Assembly: GCA_002099365.1 (NCBI GenBank)
Contig: MSED01000014.1
Span: forward strand, 2,046,001 to 2,110,000
Reading direction: 5' to 3'
DNA from: Phialophora verrucosa
Lineage: Eukaryota; Ascomycota; Eurotiomycetes; Chaetothyriales; Herpotrichiellaceae
Length of the DNA stretch: 64,000 nt
The translations under genes were made by a program, and so were the position numbers. This document shows, in pieces, positions 23,771-35,096 of this stretch; positions within the stretch are counted from its first letter, which is position 1, and each line of letters begins with the position of its first letter. A model generated the notes under the pieces. It saw nothing but the letters and a program-made list of their open reading frames with translations, did not search any database and had not been told where the DNA came from.

Positions 23771-25783
23771 ATGTCATTACTCATTTACTCGATCCTGTTG
23801 GCATCTCTGTGTTTAAACTACTATCTGTGGCCAGAGCTGGTCGAAAAGCTAAGAAAGCAATTCTTTTACGACTTTGAGCGGTCCATACAGATCTTCCACA
23901 CCTGGGAACCCGGCTTCAAATGCATTCATTTTATGCCAAAGCAGAAGAGAAGATGCGACAATGGCATTCCCAAACAAGCGGCCGACTTCGCAGCAATGCT
24001 GGTCTATGTACTCCGATCAGGCAAACTGGACGATGCGCTACTGCGTTCAATGCTACGCTACTACTCTCAGCTCTGCCACTGCCAAAAGCACCAAGCTGTT
24101 GAGAAAAACGTGACTGGCATGGCGGAGAGATGGGAGACGGAGCTGAAGGACACCTCTTACACATCATGGATTATCTTTTCCCTTGCCACCAGGCTATTAC
24201 GACATCCGCTCGTTGAACATCACCCCATTGAGGCCGAAGACGAGCCATCGGAAATCCCTGACGATGCCTTGACCCAGGCATCGACTCCCTCAGGTTCTAA
24301 ATCAATCCCACAGAGCAAGCAGTTCGACGCCACCCATAACCGTGCGAGAGGGAAATCTAGCCCTTCTCGGAACTCCTCGCCGTCATTTCCGAAGGGTCAA
24401 GATGTGTCATGCAATGAACGCAGTTACTGGCGTTCGCGGGAAAGAAGCCCCTTGCACTCGATTATTGCGAAGCCGCTCAACTCCAAAGAGCTCAAAGCTG
24501 GTTTCATTTACATCCTCTTTGATCCAGATCACGAGAACTTGCTCAAGATCGGCCAGTCGACAGAGCAGGAGACGCCCGAGAGACGATGCGCACAGTGGAT
24601 CGCTTCGTGCAAGAAAAAACCCTACAAGCTGCATGAAATTCATTTTAGAACGAAGCATGCCAACCGAGTCGAGTCACTTGTCTTTTCGGACCTTGGCAAA
24701 TACCGACATGAGATTTTATGCCGCTGTGGGAGAATCCACAAGGAATACTTCATGATCAGCCTTGAGGAAGCGGAAAGAGTTATCAAATACTGGGTTAACT
24801 GGATTACAGTGCTGACGCCTTATCGAGGCATCGCACTCAGCCATGAATACCTAACAGCAATGTTCCTTAGCGACGCCTCGCCGTCTGGAGAGCAAAAAGT
24901 CATCTCCGATCATGTGAAGCTCTTTCTCCGTGATTCAAGCAACCGAAAATGGCTCGATCTCGACGTCTTTCTTTCCGAACCTGCTCGCAAAACGACTCCC
25001 CCTGCGGACATGCTGCAGGCTCCCCAGACGAAGGAGGCTGACGACCATTCGACAGAGGTGCAGACAATCGCCCAGAACCAGGCTAGCGATGCTCATTTGG
25101 AACCTGAAAAGATGGACGACGAGCCCACCAATGCAACGTCCCCAGGAGAATCCGCCAACAGCGTGCTGGAAACGCCCGAAATCAAGGTCCCGCCAACGCC
25201 TCTCGACTTGGAAGCCGGAAGTTCTCGTAGACTACTCTTTGCCGCAACCTCAAGCGCGAAGACCACGGATCCGTCTTCTCCTCTTCCATCCCCAGTAACC
25301 ATGCCACCCTCTCCCGGTCTTCCAACGCCGTTGACATCATCCCCAGCCAGCTCTAGCGAGAATATTTGTGGTGCTGAAGAAGAGACACCTTTGAAACCCA
25401 AAGCTCGTCGAGGTGGCTCTGGCGCAAAAAACCGTCGACCACGAATGGAAGGGAAGACAGATAATGGCCTTGTTTTGGATTCCGTTGAGCCCAAGCACTT
25501 GCAAGGCAACCCCCGGTCTCGGCGCAAGGTGTCAAATATCCAAGCAGGTACAGACCGGCCAACTCTTGACGCTGCTGTTCAGTCCTCGCCGATTCTCCCG
25601 CTTCGCTCCAAAGAAATCATCGACCTGACACTCGAGGACGAAGATGGTCCAGATCCTACCCACAGGCGCAGAGCTTCTGCACCGCAAAGGTTACTTACGC
25701 CTCCGGACTCGGGAATCAGCAAGAGGAGGGTAAGCCTGAGGCGCTCGAATCTAGACACGAACATTTCTGCTAGTGAGGCATGA
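23771..25783 (+). CDS. T5orf172 / DUF1766 domain protein
   Basis: As an uninterrupted frame from ATG 23771 it has 670 residues. A Cys-containing region comes first (FKCIHFMPKQKRRCDNGIP ... LCHCQKH). The T5orf172 domain starts near residue 244 (GFIYILFDPDHENLLKIGQS) and includes RRCAQWIASC, FRTKHANRVESLVF and IHKEYFMISLEEAERVI. This domain is related to GIY-YIG nucleases and is found in fungal DUF1766/Mug113-like proteins of unknown function. The second half is disordered, rich in Ser, Pro and Thr, with basic patches. The apparent N-terminal hydrophobic stretch (residues 1-20) may be intron: an alternative model splices 23643-23834 and begins upstream. The domain is certain; the start is not. 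Confidence 0.8.
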   Translation: MSLLIYSILLASLCLNYYLWPELVEKLRKQFFYDFERSIQIFHTWEPGFKCIHFMPKQKRRCDNGIPKQAADFAAMLVYVLRSGKLDDALLRSMLRYYSQLCHCQKHQAVEKNVTGMAERWETELKDTSYTSWIIFSLATRLLRHPLVEHHPIEAEDEPSEIPDDALTQASTPSGSKSIPQSKQFDATHNRARGKSSPSRNSSPSFPKGQDVSCNERSYWRSRERSPLHSIIAKPLNSKELKAGFIYILFDPDHENLLKIGQSTEQETPERRCAQWIASCKKKPYKLHEIHFRTKHANRVESLVFSDLGKYRHEILCRCGRIHKEYFMISLEEAERVIKYWVNWITVLTPYRGIALSHEYLTAMFLSDASPSGEQKVISDHVKLFLRDSSNRKWLDLDVFLSEPARKTTPPADMLQAPQTKEADDHSTEVQTIAQNQASDAHLEPEKMDDEPTNATSPGESANSVLETPEIKVPPTPLDLEAGSSRRLLFAATSSAKTTDPSSPLPSPVTMPPSPGLPTPLTSSPASSSENICGAEEETPLKPKARRGGSGAKNRRPRMEGKTDNGLVLDSVEPKHLQGNPRSRRKVSNIQAGTDRPTLDAAVQSSPILPLRSKEIIDLTLEDEDGPDPTHRRRASAPQRLLTPPDSGISKRRVSLRRSNLDTNISASEA

Positions 25784-26120
25784 CTGGACACAACACCCCG
25801 ACCCAGTGCAGCAACTTGGCGGAGCACCCAGCAGCTTGCACAGGTCGTGTGAGTCTATTCTTCTAGTGGCGAGGTGTAAGCGTCTTCGCGTTATTTCGGG
25901 ACGAGACTTTGTCAAGCTCATGACCTGACATTGGCACATAGCTTGCAAGGAGCAAGATCTGAACTGCGCCTGTATTGTTTTGTTTACTATCTTTGGCCCT
26001 GGAATCAAACAGTCTTGCGTTCGAGACGTTATGACTTGGTCGCCCGGCCTCGAAATTTGTGCATATTATTAAGCTGCGTCCTCTTCCTCATCCATTTCCA
26101 GACCTTGACATTAGACATAT
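25784..26120. other. intergenic region
   Basis: About 340 bases between the T5orf172 gene and the wax-synthase-like fragment. No motif was recognised. Confidence 0.4.
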
Positions 26121-26665
26121 ATGGCAGATGAGAGGAGTTCTCTGTACCGTCAGATACTGGCAGACCGACAACACGAGCATGATGTTGCGATCTCGTCTGG
26201 AGACTATAGCCCTTTCCCCTATCATTGGGACACGGACACCCTGCCAGCGATTTATCTGTTTTTTGCCATTGCATTAAGTCGACGACTATCTCAGAGAATG
26301 GCCAGACGTGTACGATATGTTGCTTTCGCCCTTATTCTCTTCCAAGGCGCATACGTGGTCTCCCGCCTACGTTCGCTGTGGTTTGCCGGTGGATATGGAA
26401 TTGGAATGTCCAGCGTTTTTGAGGGGGGCGATCATGTCGGTGTGAATCTCGTTTGCGAAGACGTAACTAGCGATTTCAGGAGGCTTGAGACACGACCTGT
26501 CGACCGGGCCTCCAGAAGGGGTCAGCGGTCAGATTCGACTTCCTCGGAGGTTTCTCAGGAGGTCGACCTGAGACGCCGCAAGGTACCCAGCGTATACCCT
26601 TCAAGTGATACCGAGGACATCTCGCCTCTTGGTCCTGCAGCGGCCCGCAACAGAACCTTACAGAA
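26121..26665 (+). pseudogene. N-terminal fragment of a wax-synthase-like membrane acyltransferase
   Basis: From ATG 26121 the frame reads MADERSSLYRQILADRQ, a WDTDTLPAIYLFFAIAL membrane segment, a second segment (YVAFALILFQGAYVVSRLRS) and FAGGYGIGMSSVF, then VCEDVTSDFRRLETRPV. This resembles the first third of the fungal wax-synthase-domain proteins, which acylate small metabolites and often lie in metabolite clusters. The similarity fades after about residue 180. The catalytic C-terminal helices are absent and sequence of another family follows. I judge it broken. The family assignment rests on motif memory only. Confidence 0.5.
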
Positions 26666-26669
26666 GTAC

Positions 26670-27010
26670 AATGGCATGTCACCGAGCCGCTGCTCGACCA
26701 CGGCGCACCTAACATGCCCAGGCCCGCGGCGAAATACCTCCCCACTGGCCGCCTCGACACGCTGTTTTTCTGCCACGATGTGACCGAGCGGGCTACCGGC
26801 AAGGACACGTCAGAAACACCCTCTTGTGGAGCTAGGGGCGTTCTTCCCGTGGAAATCCTTGTCCCGGCGGAGGAGGAGCTCGACAGCTACGTCAAGCTGT
26901 ACGCCTCGGTGGCATAGACCATGCCGAGTGTTCCTCGATCGTGGTCAATGGCAACAAGGCCTTTGAAGCCTTTCAGGAGAGTCTGAACCATGACAAGGTT
27001 TTTTCCCTTC
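26670..27010 (+). pseudogene. degenerate VOC (glyoxalase-like) gene fragment
   Basis: In the frame shifted from the preceding fragment, the DNA encodes LLDHGAPNMPRPAAKYLP, TGRLDTLFFCHDVTER, then LPVEILVPAEEELDSYVKLY. This resembles VOC/glyoxalase-like domain proteins. A stop at 26915-26917 interrupts it, and similarity resumes in another frame as HAECSSIVVNGNKAFEAFQE. Only part of a domain remains, so it cannot be functional. Family assignment is tentative. Confidence 0.4.
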
Positions 27011-27229
27011 GTCGATTTTCATCATCTTGCTGGCTCAGTCGCAAAAGCGTGCATGACCCTTTCTTGTCGCAGGGGGACAGCTCGGTGTGAACAACCCACG
27101 CGATAAGCCCGTGTGTCGTGTCTCGCAGCGCTCGAGGTTGCGCATCTATCCTCTTCAGACTTCGATTCGTAAGCATCCCCTAGCCCGGTGGGACCTGGTG
27201 CCGATGTCTTTTCGCACCTGCTTGATCGT

Positions 27230-28010
27230 GGGAAACTCAAGGAGTGTGTCCACCATATGTTTGGCGAGAGGAAATCTACATTCATGTTAGCCGCCACGAG
27301 GCTGGATACATGGTTGTCCTCAGAGAAGTCGCTTTCTGAGTGGGACACCTCGTTCACAAGGTTGCGTTGTTTCACCACAAACGTCGCGGAAGTCGCGTTC
27401 CTGAAACCGATGTTGAGTGTAGAGAACCATGTCTTCGGTACGAGGATGCACTTCAAGTTGTCTCCCTCCCGCGGTGTTTCCTTGCGTCAGGGTGGTCTCG
27501 GCCAGTCAACAGCGCGCTGGCGACTACCTTTCATCGGGGTTAAAGCGCTAGGGACCAGGGAAATCGGAATCGCTTCATCCTTGTCATGAGGGGCCTTTTT
27601 TGACGTCCGGTCTGCACGAGTGCGTTGAACCCTTTTTGGAATGATCGGATTTGTCAGACATACAGTCCCAGTATTCTCTACCACAGTTCGGACCGATCAC
27701 AAAGTCGCCAGATAAGTGTTCCCTCTTCTCTCGTACATTCAAATATGCATTAAAATGTAGGCTTCCGTAGATGGGAAAAGTGAGATTGGCCATTTCTGCA
27801 ACGATTTGCGCCAACTCCTTTGTGGCCTGCACGTGTTGCAGAAAGCTCATACATAGTTGGCCAGACCTCCCGCAACAGAACATCTGGAACATGGTCCATG
27901 ATGATATACTCAGCTCCTACTGGGTTCCATTCGTCGGAGTTCCAGTCAAGAACGTGGATACGGGGATTTTCCTATGAGACTTCACTACATTGCAAAGATT
28001 AGTCGAGCTT
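27230..28010 (-). pseudogene. relic of an APH-family (AIM9-like) phosphotransferase gene
   Basis: On the minus strand, conserved segments of the fungal APH kinase-like family appear in order but in different frames. They are NVVKSHRKIPV, then PRIHVLDWNSDEWNP with VGAEYIIMDHVPDVLL, then TKELAQIVAEMANLTFP with IYGSLHFN and FVIGPNCGREYW. Much further on comes NVDFLSPNIWW, which looks like a decayed form of the catalytic-loop motif. At least three frame changes separate these segments. It is a dead gene. The original function was probably phosphorylation of a small molecule or protein quality control in mitochondria. Confidence 0.7.
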
Positions 28011-28725
28011 CGTCAAAAAGACAGTACAATTAGGCTGAAGCAGAGCAAAATCCGCTCGGAGCTCCCTTGGGGATCACCTCCGACCGTGCCGCTTTTTAAA
28101 ACCGTCACTTCGCAACTCATCCTCTCTCGACCCTCTTCTCACCCTTAACTCACCCACACGGGATGTGTTGGTTCGATCACGATATTGCGTAATTCTTTGT
28201 CAAGAGAACTAATGAGGGAAAATGCGGCTACAGTGAAAGTTTCTTGAAGATAGTATTGACAGGGATGTCTTACGCTACACCTAAGGCTTGGTCGCCTATT
28301 ATTATAAGTCATTTCTGGCGTCAAACAGTTCGTTCGAGTCCACCCTAAGCTCGGTTTCCAGATGTGTTCAAAATATTCCCCACGGAGTGCGGAGCACTCC
28401 GCTTCTGAGGCGGAAGCTGCCAATTTGAGGTACACGGTAGTCCACGCTAATCAAGCGAACGTCCTGCACAGGGAGAAGATGATAATACATTGAGTAATCA
28501 TGACAATGTCCCTCAAGTGCACTCTGAACCATTAATAAAACGAGCACCGGGAGGGTGGAGTATGGGCTCCGTGGAACTCTCGGTCTAAGCCCTTCGCCCT
28601 GAGGCTCTAATGGTATTTAATTCGACGTCCGGCATCATATACTCCTCATGGTGTCGCTCTCCACGGTCGTGATTGCGACGTTTCGATGACGGCATTGCGG
28701 TCTTCGTTAACAGCGTTGGCAAAGA
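28011..28725. other. intergenic region between two relic genes
   Basis: No gene or RNA was recognised. A short inverted pattern GGAGTGCGGAGCACTCC lies near 28384-28400. Confidence 0.35.
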
Positions 28726-29110
28726 TCACATCTCGTGTGCCCCAGGTTTAAAAGGCCTCTTCGTCGTCGGATAGGGAGGTGATACGAACGGAAACTTGCA
28801 CCCAATGACAGTGCCAATGACAACTCCGGTGAATATATCAATGCCTGCGTGATGGAAGTCGGCGTAGCGACCAGCGAAGATGAAGAGTGCAACTGGAATG
28901 GGAGACAAAGCTGCTGCAACCTGCCAGAGGTGGGACAGCTTGTTTCGTGCTCGCAGACACAAGTCCAGTCACATATTTTGGCATGCCCAATCCCTGGGAT
29001 TGCAACTGGATGGTCCAGATATAATATAGACACTGACAAGCCGTGCACAAAGCCATAAGCTCAGGTACACGGGCGTAGAGAGGATGTCGTCCTGGTTGGA
29101 ATATCCTACA
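28726..29110 (-). pseudogene. relic of a PAP2-family phosphatase gene
   Basis: On the minus strand one frame encodes SHLWQVAAALSPIPVALFIF, then AGRYADFHHAGIDIFTG and VVIGTVIG. This matches the last conserved motif and final helices of membrane PAP2 (lipid phosphate or diacylglycerol pyrophosphate) phosphatases. Upstream in other frames are YLSLWLCARL and pieces of the linker, so frameshifts separate them. The N-terminal helices and first catalytic motif were not found. The gene is broken. Confidence 0.65.
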
Positions 29111-29926
29111 GCCTCGAAGGCGTTCCAGCAATAGGATAACTTGTGGCAGTTCTACTTTTCTTCATGCTTCTCGTCAGACCCGAGGTTGTCAGGAAGAGAG
29201 GAAAGATTTGGCGTCATACATCCTCAACGTCGTGAAGTTAAGTGTGCGTGGATGTGTCTAATGGCTCATCCGTATCACACGCAGATAGGCCGCAAAACAA
29301 GCTTTTCCACTGTAGCTTATCTCGCTAACTTTATCTGATTTTCATCAGAGATTTCTCTTTATTTTATCAGATTCCTCCATTATCTGAGGATCGAGTCCTC
29401 CCTCATCTAATCGCTTGTGCGATCTTTTTATTTGTACGACTTCTGGCAGCAGCAACCCTTTCCAGCTATGAGTAATGAGCCTCATCTGATTGGCCCACGT
29501 CCCAGGACAAAACGTACCGACGGTGATTGGGAAGTGGAATTTTCATGATCCTGATTTCAGCCCGGCCTGTGCTTTTCGGGCGGGTGAGTTACTCAGCCTC
29601 ACTGTGGACGGTCGCATCGGCGTCATTCGTGCCCTAAATGAGCGGCCAAGATTGAGTGAATACGCAAGCTGTGCTGCTGAACGCCTGGGTGACGACCGTT
29701 GCAGGACAGGCTACACCGTGGGGTTCTGCGAACCCCTTGCAGGGGGGTTGTGGTATAAGTACCTTCTGATTCTCGTGCTCCTTGTGTACCCGACAGGTTC
29801 CTTCGTTCTTCCATTCGTGCTTTCTGGGTCTCTGTTATTCTCAAATCATTGGTGCAAAGTCTTTCAGCTCGTTCGGAATAGAGGCGGACTCGACAGGGAC
29901 TCCCTCATTGTGTGCCTGTTGCAGCC
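29111..29926. other. intergenic region and promoter of the DOMON-b561 gene
   Basis: The segment 29320-29430 is AT-rich, with repeated, partly inverted TATCTGA/TCAGATT words. An open frame at 29490-29930 lacks motifs and ends at the start codon of the next gene, so I treat it as leader sequence. Confidence 0.4.
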
Positions 29927-31406
29927 ATGAAGATACCAACCGTTCAGCTCCTCCTGACCTCCTGCGCATTGCTCTGTCCGTTGTTCCCATCAATATCTGC
30001 TGCTATGTCAGAACGCTGACTCGATTGCATAGCACTTCCTGCAACACCACTTGCCAATGAAGCTCAGTTCTATCAGAACTCCCAGAGCTATGGAGTCGCC
30101 ATATCCTCCTTCCTCGACAACGGCAATGCCGACTTCCTCATGCAAGTCTCTGCCCCCATCACTTATGGCTGGGCTGCTGTGGGAACTGGCGACAAGATGG
30201 ACAAGTCTCTCATGTTCATCATTTACCCTTTCGGTCCGGAAGATGGTGTGTCCCAATGTTGCTTAAACCTTTCTGCAATGTGCTGACGGCGACTTTCAAG
30301 GTGTCATGTTGAGCGTAAGAACTGCAGAGTCCGTACTTCCCGTCCTTTCCATGACACGACCACCGAAGAGCAGTCCAGTGCCAAAGTACTAAAAAATGTC
30401 GAACAGTGGCCACGGCACACCCGACTCCATTTCCGGCGTTAATGCAACTCTGCTCAGCTCTGAGGTTCGAAGCGGAAAGATGACTGCAACAATACAATGG
30501 CGTCAAGACTCGAGACACAATTACCACAAAATCGATGTTACAAACACCAAACAGGCATGGATCTGGGCCGTCGGTCCGACAAACAAAGGGGTTGAGAATG
30601 CCGCCTCCGCCGACGCCGAGATTGAACAGCACTCGCATTATGGTAAGGCTGTCGTCCCGCAACGTAGATGAGCCATGAGCCCCTTTCTGACCACTCTTTA
30701 GGCGTCCTCTTCGTCAACATGCCCGCTGCACAAAACTCACTTGCCACCCTGCCAACTATATCCGGCACATCCAGTATCCACGCAAAAGGCCAACCAGCCT
30801 ACTACAGTGGCCTCGTGTACACGCACGCGATCCTCCTTGGCCTTGCTTTCGTGATTGTCTTCCCTTTCGGCGTTGTCGGCTTGCGCTGGAAATGGCGGAT
30901 CGCATTCAAAGTACACTGGATCCTGCAGGTCATTGCCACGACCGCGGCATATATTGGTCTGGCACTGGCGATTGCTCTCAGCATCACCGGGATTGAGTAC
31001 TCGAACTTTGATCAGGGCCATCAGGTCCTTGGACTTATTGTGGTTGGGCTTTTGTCGCTTCAGGTGTGGTTTGGATATTTGCATCATCAAAAATATAAGG
31101 CGGTTAGCCATCGGACTGTGCCTTCGTATCTACACATTGGACTTGGACGGGTTGTCATCTACGCGGGGATGGTCAATGCGATCTTGTAAGTTCTGTATTG
31201 CTCACGTAGGGAAGGGCCAAGCTGACATTTTCCTCAGAGGTGCTCTGCTTAGCGATGACACTGCCATCGCCGCAGCAGTCGGCGGTATTTCTGCCGTGCT
31301 CACCGCTGGTCTGGAATATATGGCGTTCCGTCATCGTCGACAATATCGACAGGTGCATGATACATCGTCGAAATCCTCGTCGAATGTTGCCTTGAATATC
31401 CTGTAA
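29927..31406 (+). CDS. DOMON-cytochrome b561 membrane protein
   Basis: Six exons are inferred: 29927-29975, 30033-30245, 30301-30328, 30407-30642, 30702-31185 and 31238-31406, about 392 residues in one consistent frame. A signal peptide comes first. A CDH-type cytochrome (DOMON) domain follows: FLMQVSAPITYGWAAVGTG and VNATLLSSEVRSGKMTATIQ. The second half is cytochrome b561, with helices carrying histidines in YTHAILLG, FKVHWILQ, FDQGHQVLG and PSYLHIGLGR, the four expected haem ligands. Such proteins move electrons across the plasma or vesicle membrane and may reduce iron or feed extracellular oxidases. Two introns use an unusual GTCCGT donor; the first exon-intron junction is the least certain. 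Confidence 0.85.
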
Positions 31407-32778
31407 GAGCAATGGAAGAGCGAGAAGACTGCGAATCGGTCTTGGGAGTGTTGACATGAATATATTTGCGAGTCAAGAGTTCGGATACCAGAGGCCTTAC
31501 CTTGGTCAAAAATCATAATCAGGTCCAGCCGGCGGGCCCGCTGTTGTTCGGCAATCTTGGGGCACCCGAAAGTCAACCTCGGGGTTGCATACAGCAAGTC
31601 GGTACCGCTGGAAAAGCATTTTTGATTTTGCATTATGTCATTGATGGAAGGCCAGGGATGCTGTGAGGTGCCTCGCTCTGAGGAGGGCCCAGGGGTACCG
31701 TTATGTCTCCCAACAAATGGACGATGGCCTCCCAGAGATCGCTGAAATTGACACCTCGAGACTGTAAAGCGAGTACCATGTGCGAGCTCGCTATTGCTCT
31801 AGACGCTCTTGCTCGAGGCGTACTTGCTTAAGCTGTTGTTGTTGGAGCCGGCGGCAATTGCCTGGATGCGCCGCCTGTACCAACAGCGCCGTCGTGAGTC
31901 CGTAATTGTCCATCAGAAGTCAAGTACAAACATTGTTACGAGATCCACGTCTAGGAGTCGCACATTTTAGTAGGAGGGCTAGTTTAAAGGGGCCCCCCAA
32001 AAGCGATACCTACATGATCTGAATTGCGGACCACATCGATTGAGCGGGCGGGCTTTCCTCTCTGAGCACTCGTACCACCGGAAACAGTCCTTACTCAGCA
32101 GGGCCGACGCGTCAGCCCGCGGTAGTGGCAAGCAAGATGCCAGCCATCTCACAGAACCCCCTTCAATTTCCTCCCGCTATGCACCCCTCCGCCCTAGCTT
32201 TCAAAGGCCAGCACTTTTGTGGCTCGGTCGTCACACCGTCTATGGTGGGCGATCCTGGCCATGGCTACCGTTTCTGACATCTCCTGCCCGAGTTCAATAG
32301 TAGAACAGTCGAACGAAGCAAGCGGCGATGGGCCAGGTCTCGGTTAAAGAGGTCTTGGCTAGGATGCTTGGCGTTGCTTGAGCGAAGCTTGTCCAGAAGA
32401 ATGTGTTCAATGATTGGCTGATGACGTACTCCTCGTCTTGGATGACGCGCGGAAGTTCGTGGTGGGTGAGTAATTTCTTGCTTTTGATTGGCTGCAAACC
32501 AAATGTGCCCATCAGTTTCCGTTGCCCTCCAACTAGACAACCGTTACTCGTACATGCCAGCCTTTCGAAACCCTTCTGCCTGTGCTAGACTGCCGGCAGC
32601 CAGCTGGTCGGTCTCATCATGGACTGACGCTGACCGGGCAGTGCACTCAGCACAAATCTGCGTTAGTTAAGTGTGAAACCTGCTCGCCAGTCATCGCCGA
32701 TTGCAATGTCAGTCAACACGCCCAGTCTCTGCTATCCTAGCCCCCGTTAGGCAGAACCTCCGACTTCATCCAGTCAAT
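31407..32778. other. gene-poor region between DOMON-b561 and AIM6 genes
   Basis: About 1.4 kb with no supported gene. On the minus strand, 31800-31850 reads as a short Gln/Leu/Glu-rich coiled-coil-like piece (QQQQLKQVRLEQERLEQ), and 32294-32512 is an open frame without known motifs. The last 100 bases probably hold the promoter and leader of the AIM6-like gene. Confidence 0.35.
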
Positions 32779-34228
32779 ATGCCTTCCACGAGATACAACA
32801 GATTCGAGCGAAAGCCTGGCCGTGTTCGATTCATGATCGATGAGGATGAATACAGCACTGCCGAGGACGTTGAGCTGGGTAAATCTGTACAGACTCATGA
32901 AAGCATCCCCGACACTGCCCAGGGTTCGAGCCAGAGTCGTGCTCAACGGGCATCTCAGTCTTTGACGATACCGAGCTTTGCGTCATCAAGTAGATCTTAT
33001 GTCAAAGGATCTTCCTGGCGACCGTCGTGGTCTGCCAGAAAACGTCAACGACCTACTTCGCGATCCTTGTCAAAGATCGTGAATTTACTCAAACTATGCT
33101 TGATGCTACTGTGTGTGTAGAGTCCCACGAGTCTAACATTCACTAACAAACCTCAGAGGAACGCTGCAATGCCTCACCTATGTCTGTAGCATCCTCAATG
33201 CCTTCTTCCCGGATGAACTCGACCTGATCTCCAGCCCTTCCAAAGACTTATTTATGGCAACAGGACGACCCCAGACATGGTCGGAGGATCTCACCGCAGA
33301 CGTCCAGCCTCTGATGTGCCATTCCCACAACGATTACTGGCGTCGAGAACCCCTTTACCGAGCCATCCGAGTAGGCTGTACGGGAGTCGAATCCGACGTC
33401 TGGCACCTCGACGACGAGCTCTACGTGTCGCACACCGTGTCAGGGATCCGCCCGAACCGTACCCTGAAGAGTCTATACCTAGATCCATTGGAGGACATTT
33501 TGGACCATCAAAACCAGCTCCCTGACTTTCTCGGTCCGCTGAATCGCACACTCAACGGCGTCTTCGCCACCGATCCGACGCAATCACTTGTTCTACTGAT
33601 TGATTTCAAAAACGACGCGGAACCCATCTGGCGTCGTCTGGAGTCCTATCTGACTTCCTTCCGGGACAAGAAATACCTGACACACTTCAACGGCACGTCT
33701 GTCGTTCAAGGTCCTCTAACTATCGTCGCGTCGGGAAACGCCCCTTTTAGTCGCATCGTGCAAAGCTCGACCTACCGAGACGTGTTTTACGATGCTCCGC
33801 TCGGAGTCCTAGCCTCGCTCCCGGGTAGAGGAGGACCGCTAGGACCCTTACCTTACCCTGCCACTGATCCAAACGACCCTGCCATACTTGACTCGCCTCA
33901 CAACCCAGAGAACGCGGCAATCTACTCGTCTGCCAACTCCTACTATGCCTCCGTCTCCTTTGTTCGATCGATCGGCTATCCCTGGCATTCGTCTCTGTCC
34001 CAAGCTCAACTCGACCTCCTACGCAGACAGATTCGCGGCGCCCACGCCCGTGGCCTAAAAGTGCGGTACTGGGGCATTCCGGCCTGGCCCGTCGGCTTAC
34101 GCAATTACATCTGGCGTGTGCTCGTCCGGGAAGGTGTAGATTATTTGAGTGTGGATGACATCGATGCTGTCACGAGGGACAATTGGGGTCCCAGAAAGGG
34201 CGGGTGGGGCAGGAAATGGTGGCGATGA
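32779..34228 (+). CDS. AIM6-type GDPD/PLC-like phosphodiesterase
   Basis: Exons 32779-33110 and 33157-34228 give about 467 residues. The 46-bp intron has a CACTAAC branch site. An N-terminal Ser-rich cytosolic part leads to one membrane segment (IVNLLKLCLMLL, continued after the intron by GTLQCLTYVCSIL). The enzyme domain starts with PLMCHSHNDYWRREPLYRAI, then GCTGVESDVWHLDDELYVSH, the His and acidic residues expected of the TIM-barrel PLC-like phosphodiesterase fold. LVLLIDFKND and GLKVRYWGIP are later family blocks, and the C-terminus ends in WGRKWWR. Yeast Aim6 homologues have unknown substrate and are linked only genetically to mitochondrial inheritance. The gene seems intact and lies just outside the candidate cluster. 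Confidence 0.88.
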
Positions 34229-35096
34229 AGAAGGGAGGTATTAGAAACTCGTGTTCATATTATTCATGCCCCTGGGGACCGATCTCGGCTGCTGGCCGTA
34301 GGGATGCGCCAAGTTCCCCTCGGTCTAGTGCCGAACAATCGCTCACCTAACGAATGTCTTACCCTAAACTCCCGTGACCATGGCCCTGAAGTGTCGACCC
34401 GTCCTTTGAGGCCCGACCGGCACTGGCGGTTGAGAATGTTTCACAAGACTGTCGGGCGCAAGAGGCGGCCTTCCTGACCAGGTGGTGAGTGTTCGTCCCC
34501 GGCGCTCGCCAACGAGAGGTCACCTAGCTTTGCATGCCGTATAGGATTCGCATAGAGCATCCATCGCTGGTACTTCAGCTGAGCCCGTTACAGCTCGGAT
34601 CCTGTACTGGAGGATTTGGCTGATTTTCTCGTGCCTTGTTTTCCCATACCTACTCATACATTGTCCACTTTACCTCTTTCAAGCCCATCAACATGCTAAC
34701 AGTCTCCCCGCCAAAGAAACACCACGGGCACAGCTGTGGCCACGAACGGATTACCTAATAGGATAATGCGGCACGTGCTACTGAATATTCCTTCTCGCCG
34801 AGGCTCTTTTTCCGATGGAGCGCGATAAGTCACTTGCCTATCCGGGATTTATCGCGATTGATGATAGCATGGCTCGTAGAAGGGCCGGCTGGTTGTTCAT
34901 CCTAACAAGGAAAGGTTGACCTATTGGCTGCGTTTGTTAGTACGAATGTCTTGACGAGCTCTCAATCGGCCTTGAACCGATGCGGTAGCCATCTTGAATA
35001 CTCCCTCCGTACATCGGTGATAGGGAGCAGTAATTGAGAATCGGCTCATTTCTCTGACTTCTCACTGTTCTGCCCGACGGACTCCAGCAGTCAACC
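34229..35096. promoter_or_regulatory. intergenic region and promoter of the PhyH gene
   Basis: No gene is seen. An everted zinc-cluster-type element, CCG-N5-CGG (35007-35017), lies about 80 bases before the PhyH start codon. Binding by the cluster's Zn2Cys6 factor is speculation. Confidence 0.3.

Noticed and set aside
29490..29930. 146-codon frame before the DOMON-b561 gene
   Set aside because: No motif, starts in AT-rich non-coding sequence and ends across the next gene's start codon.
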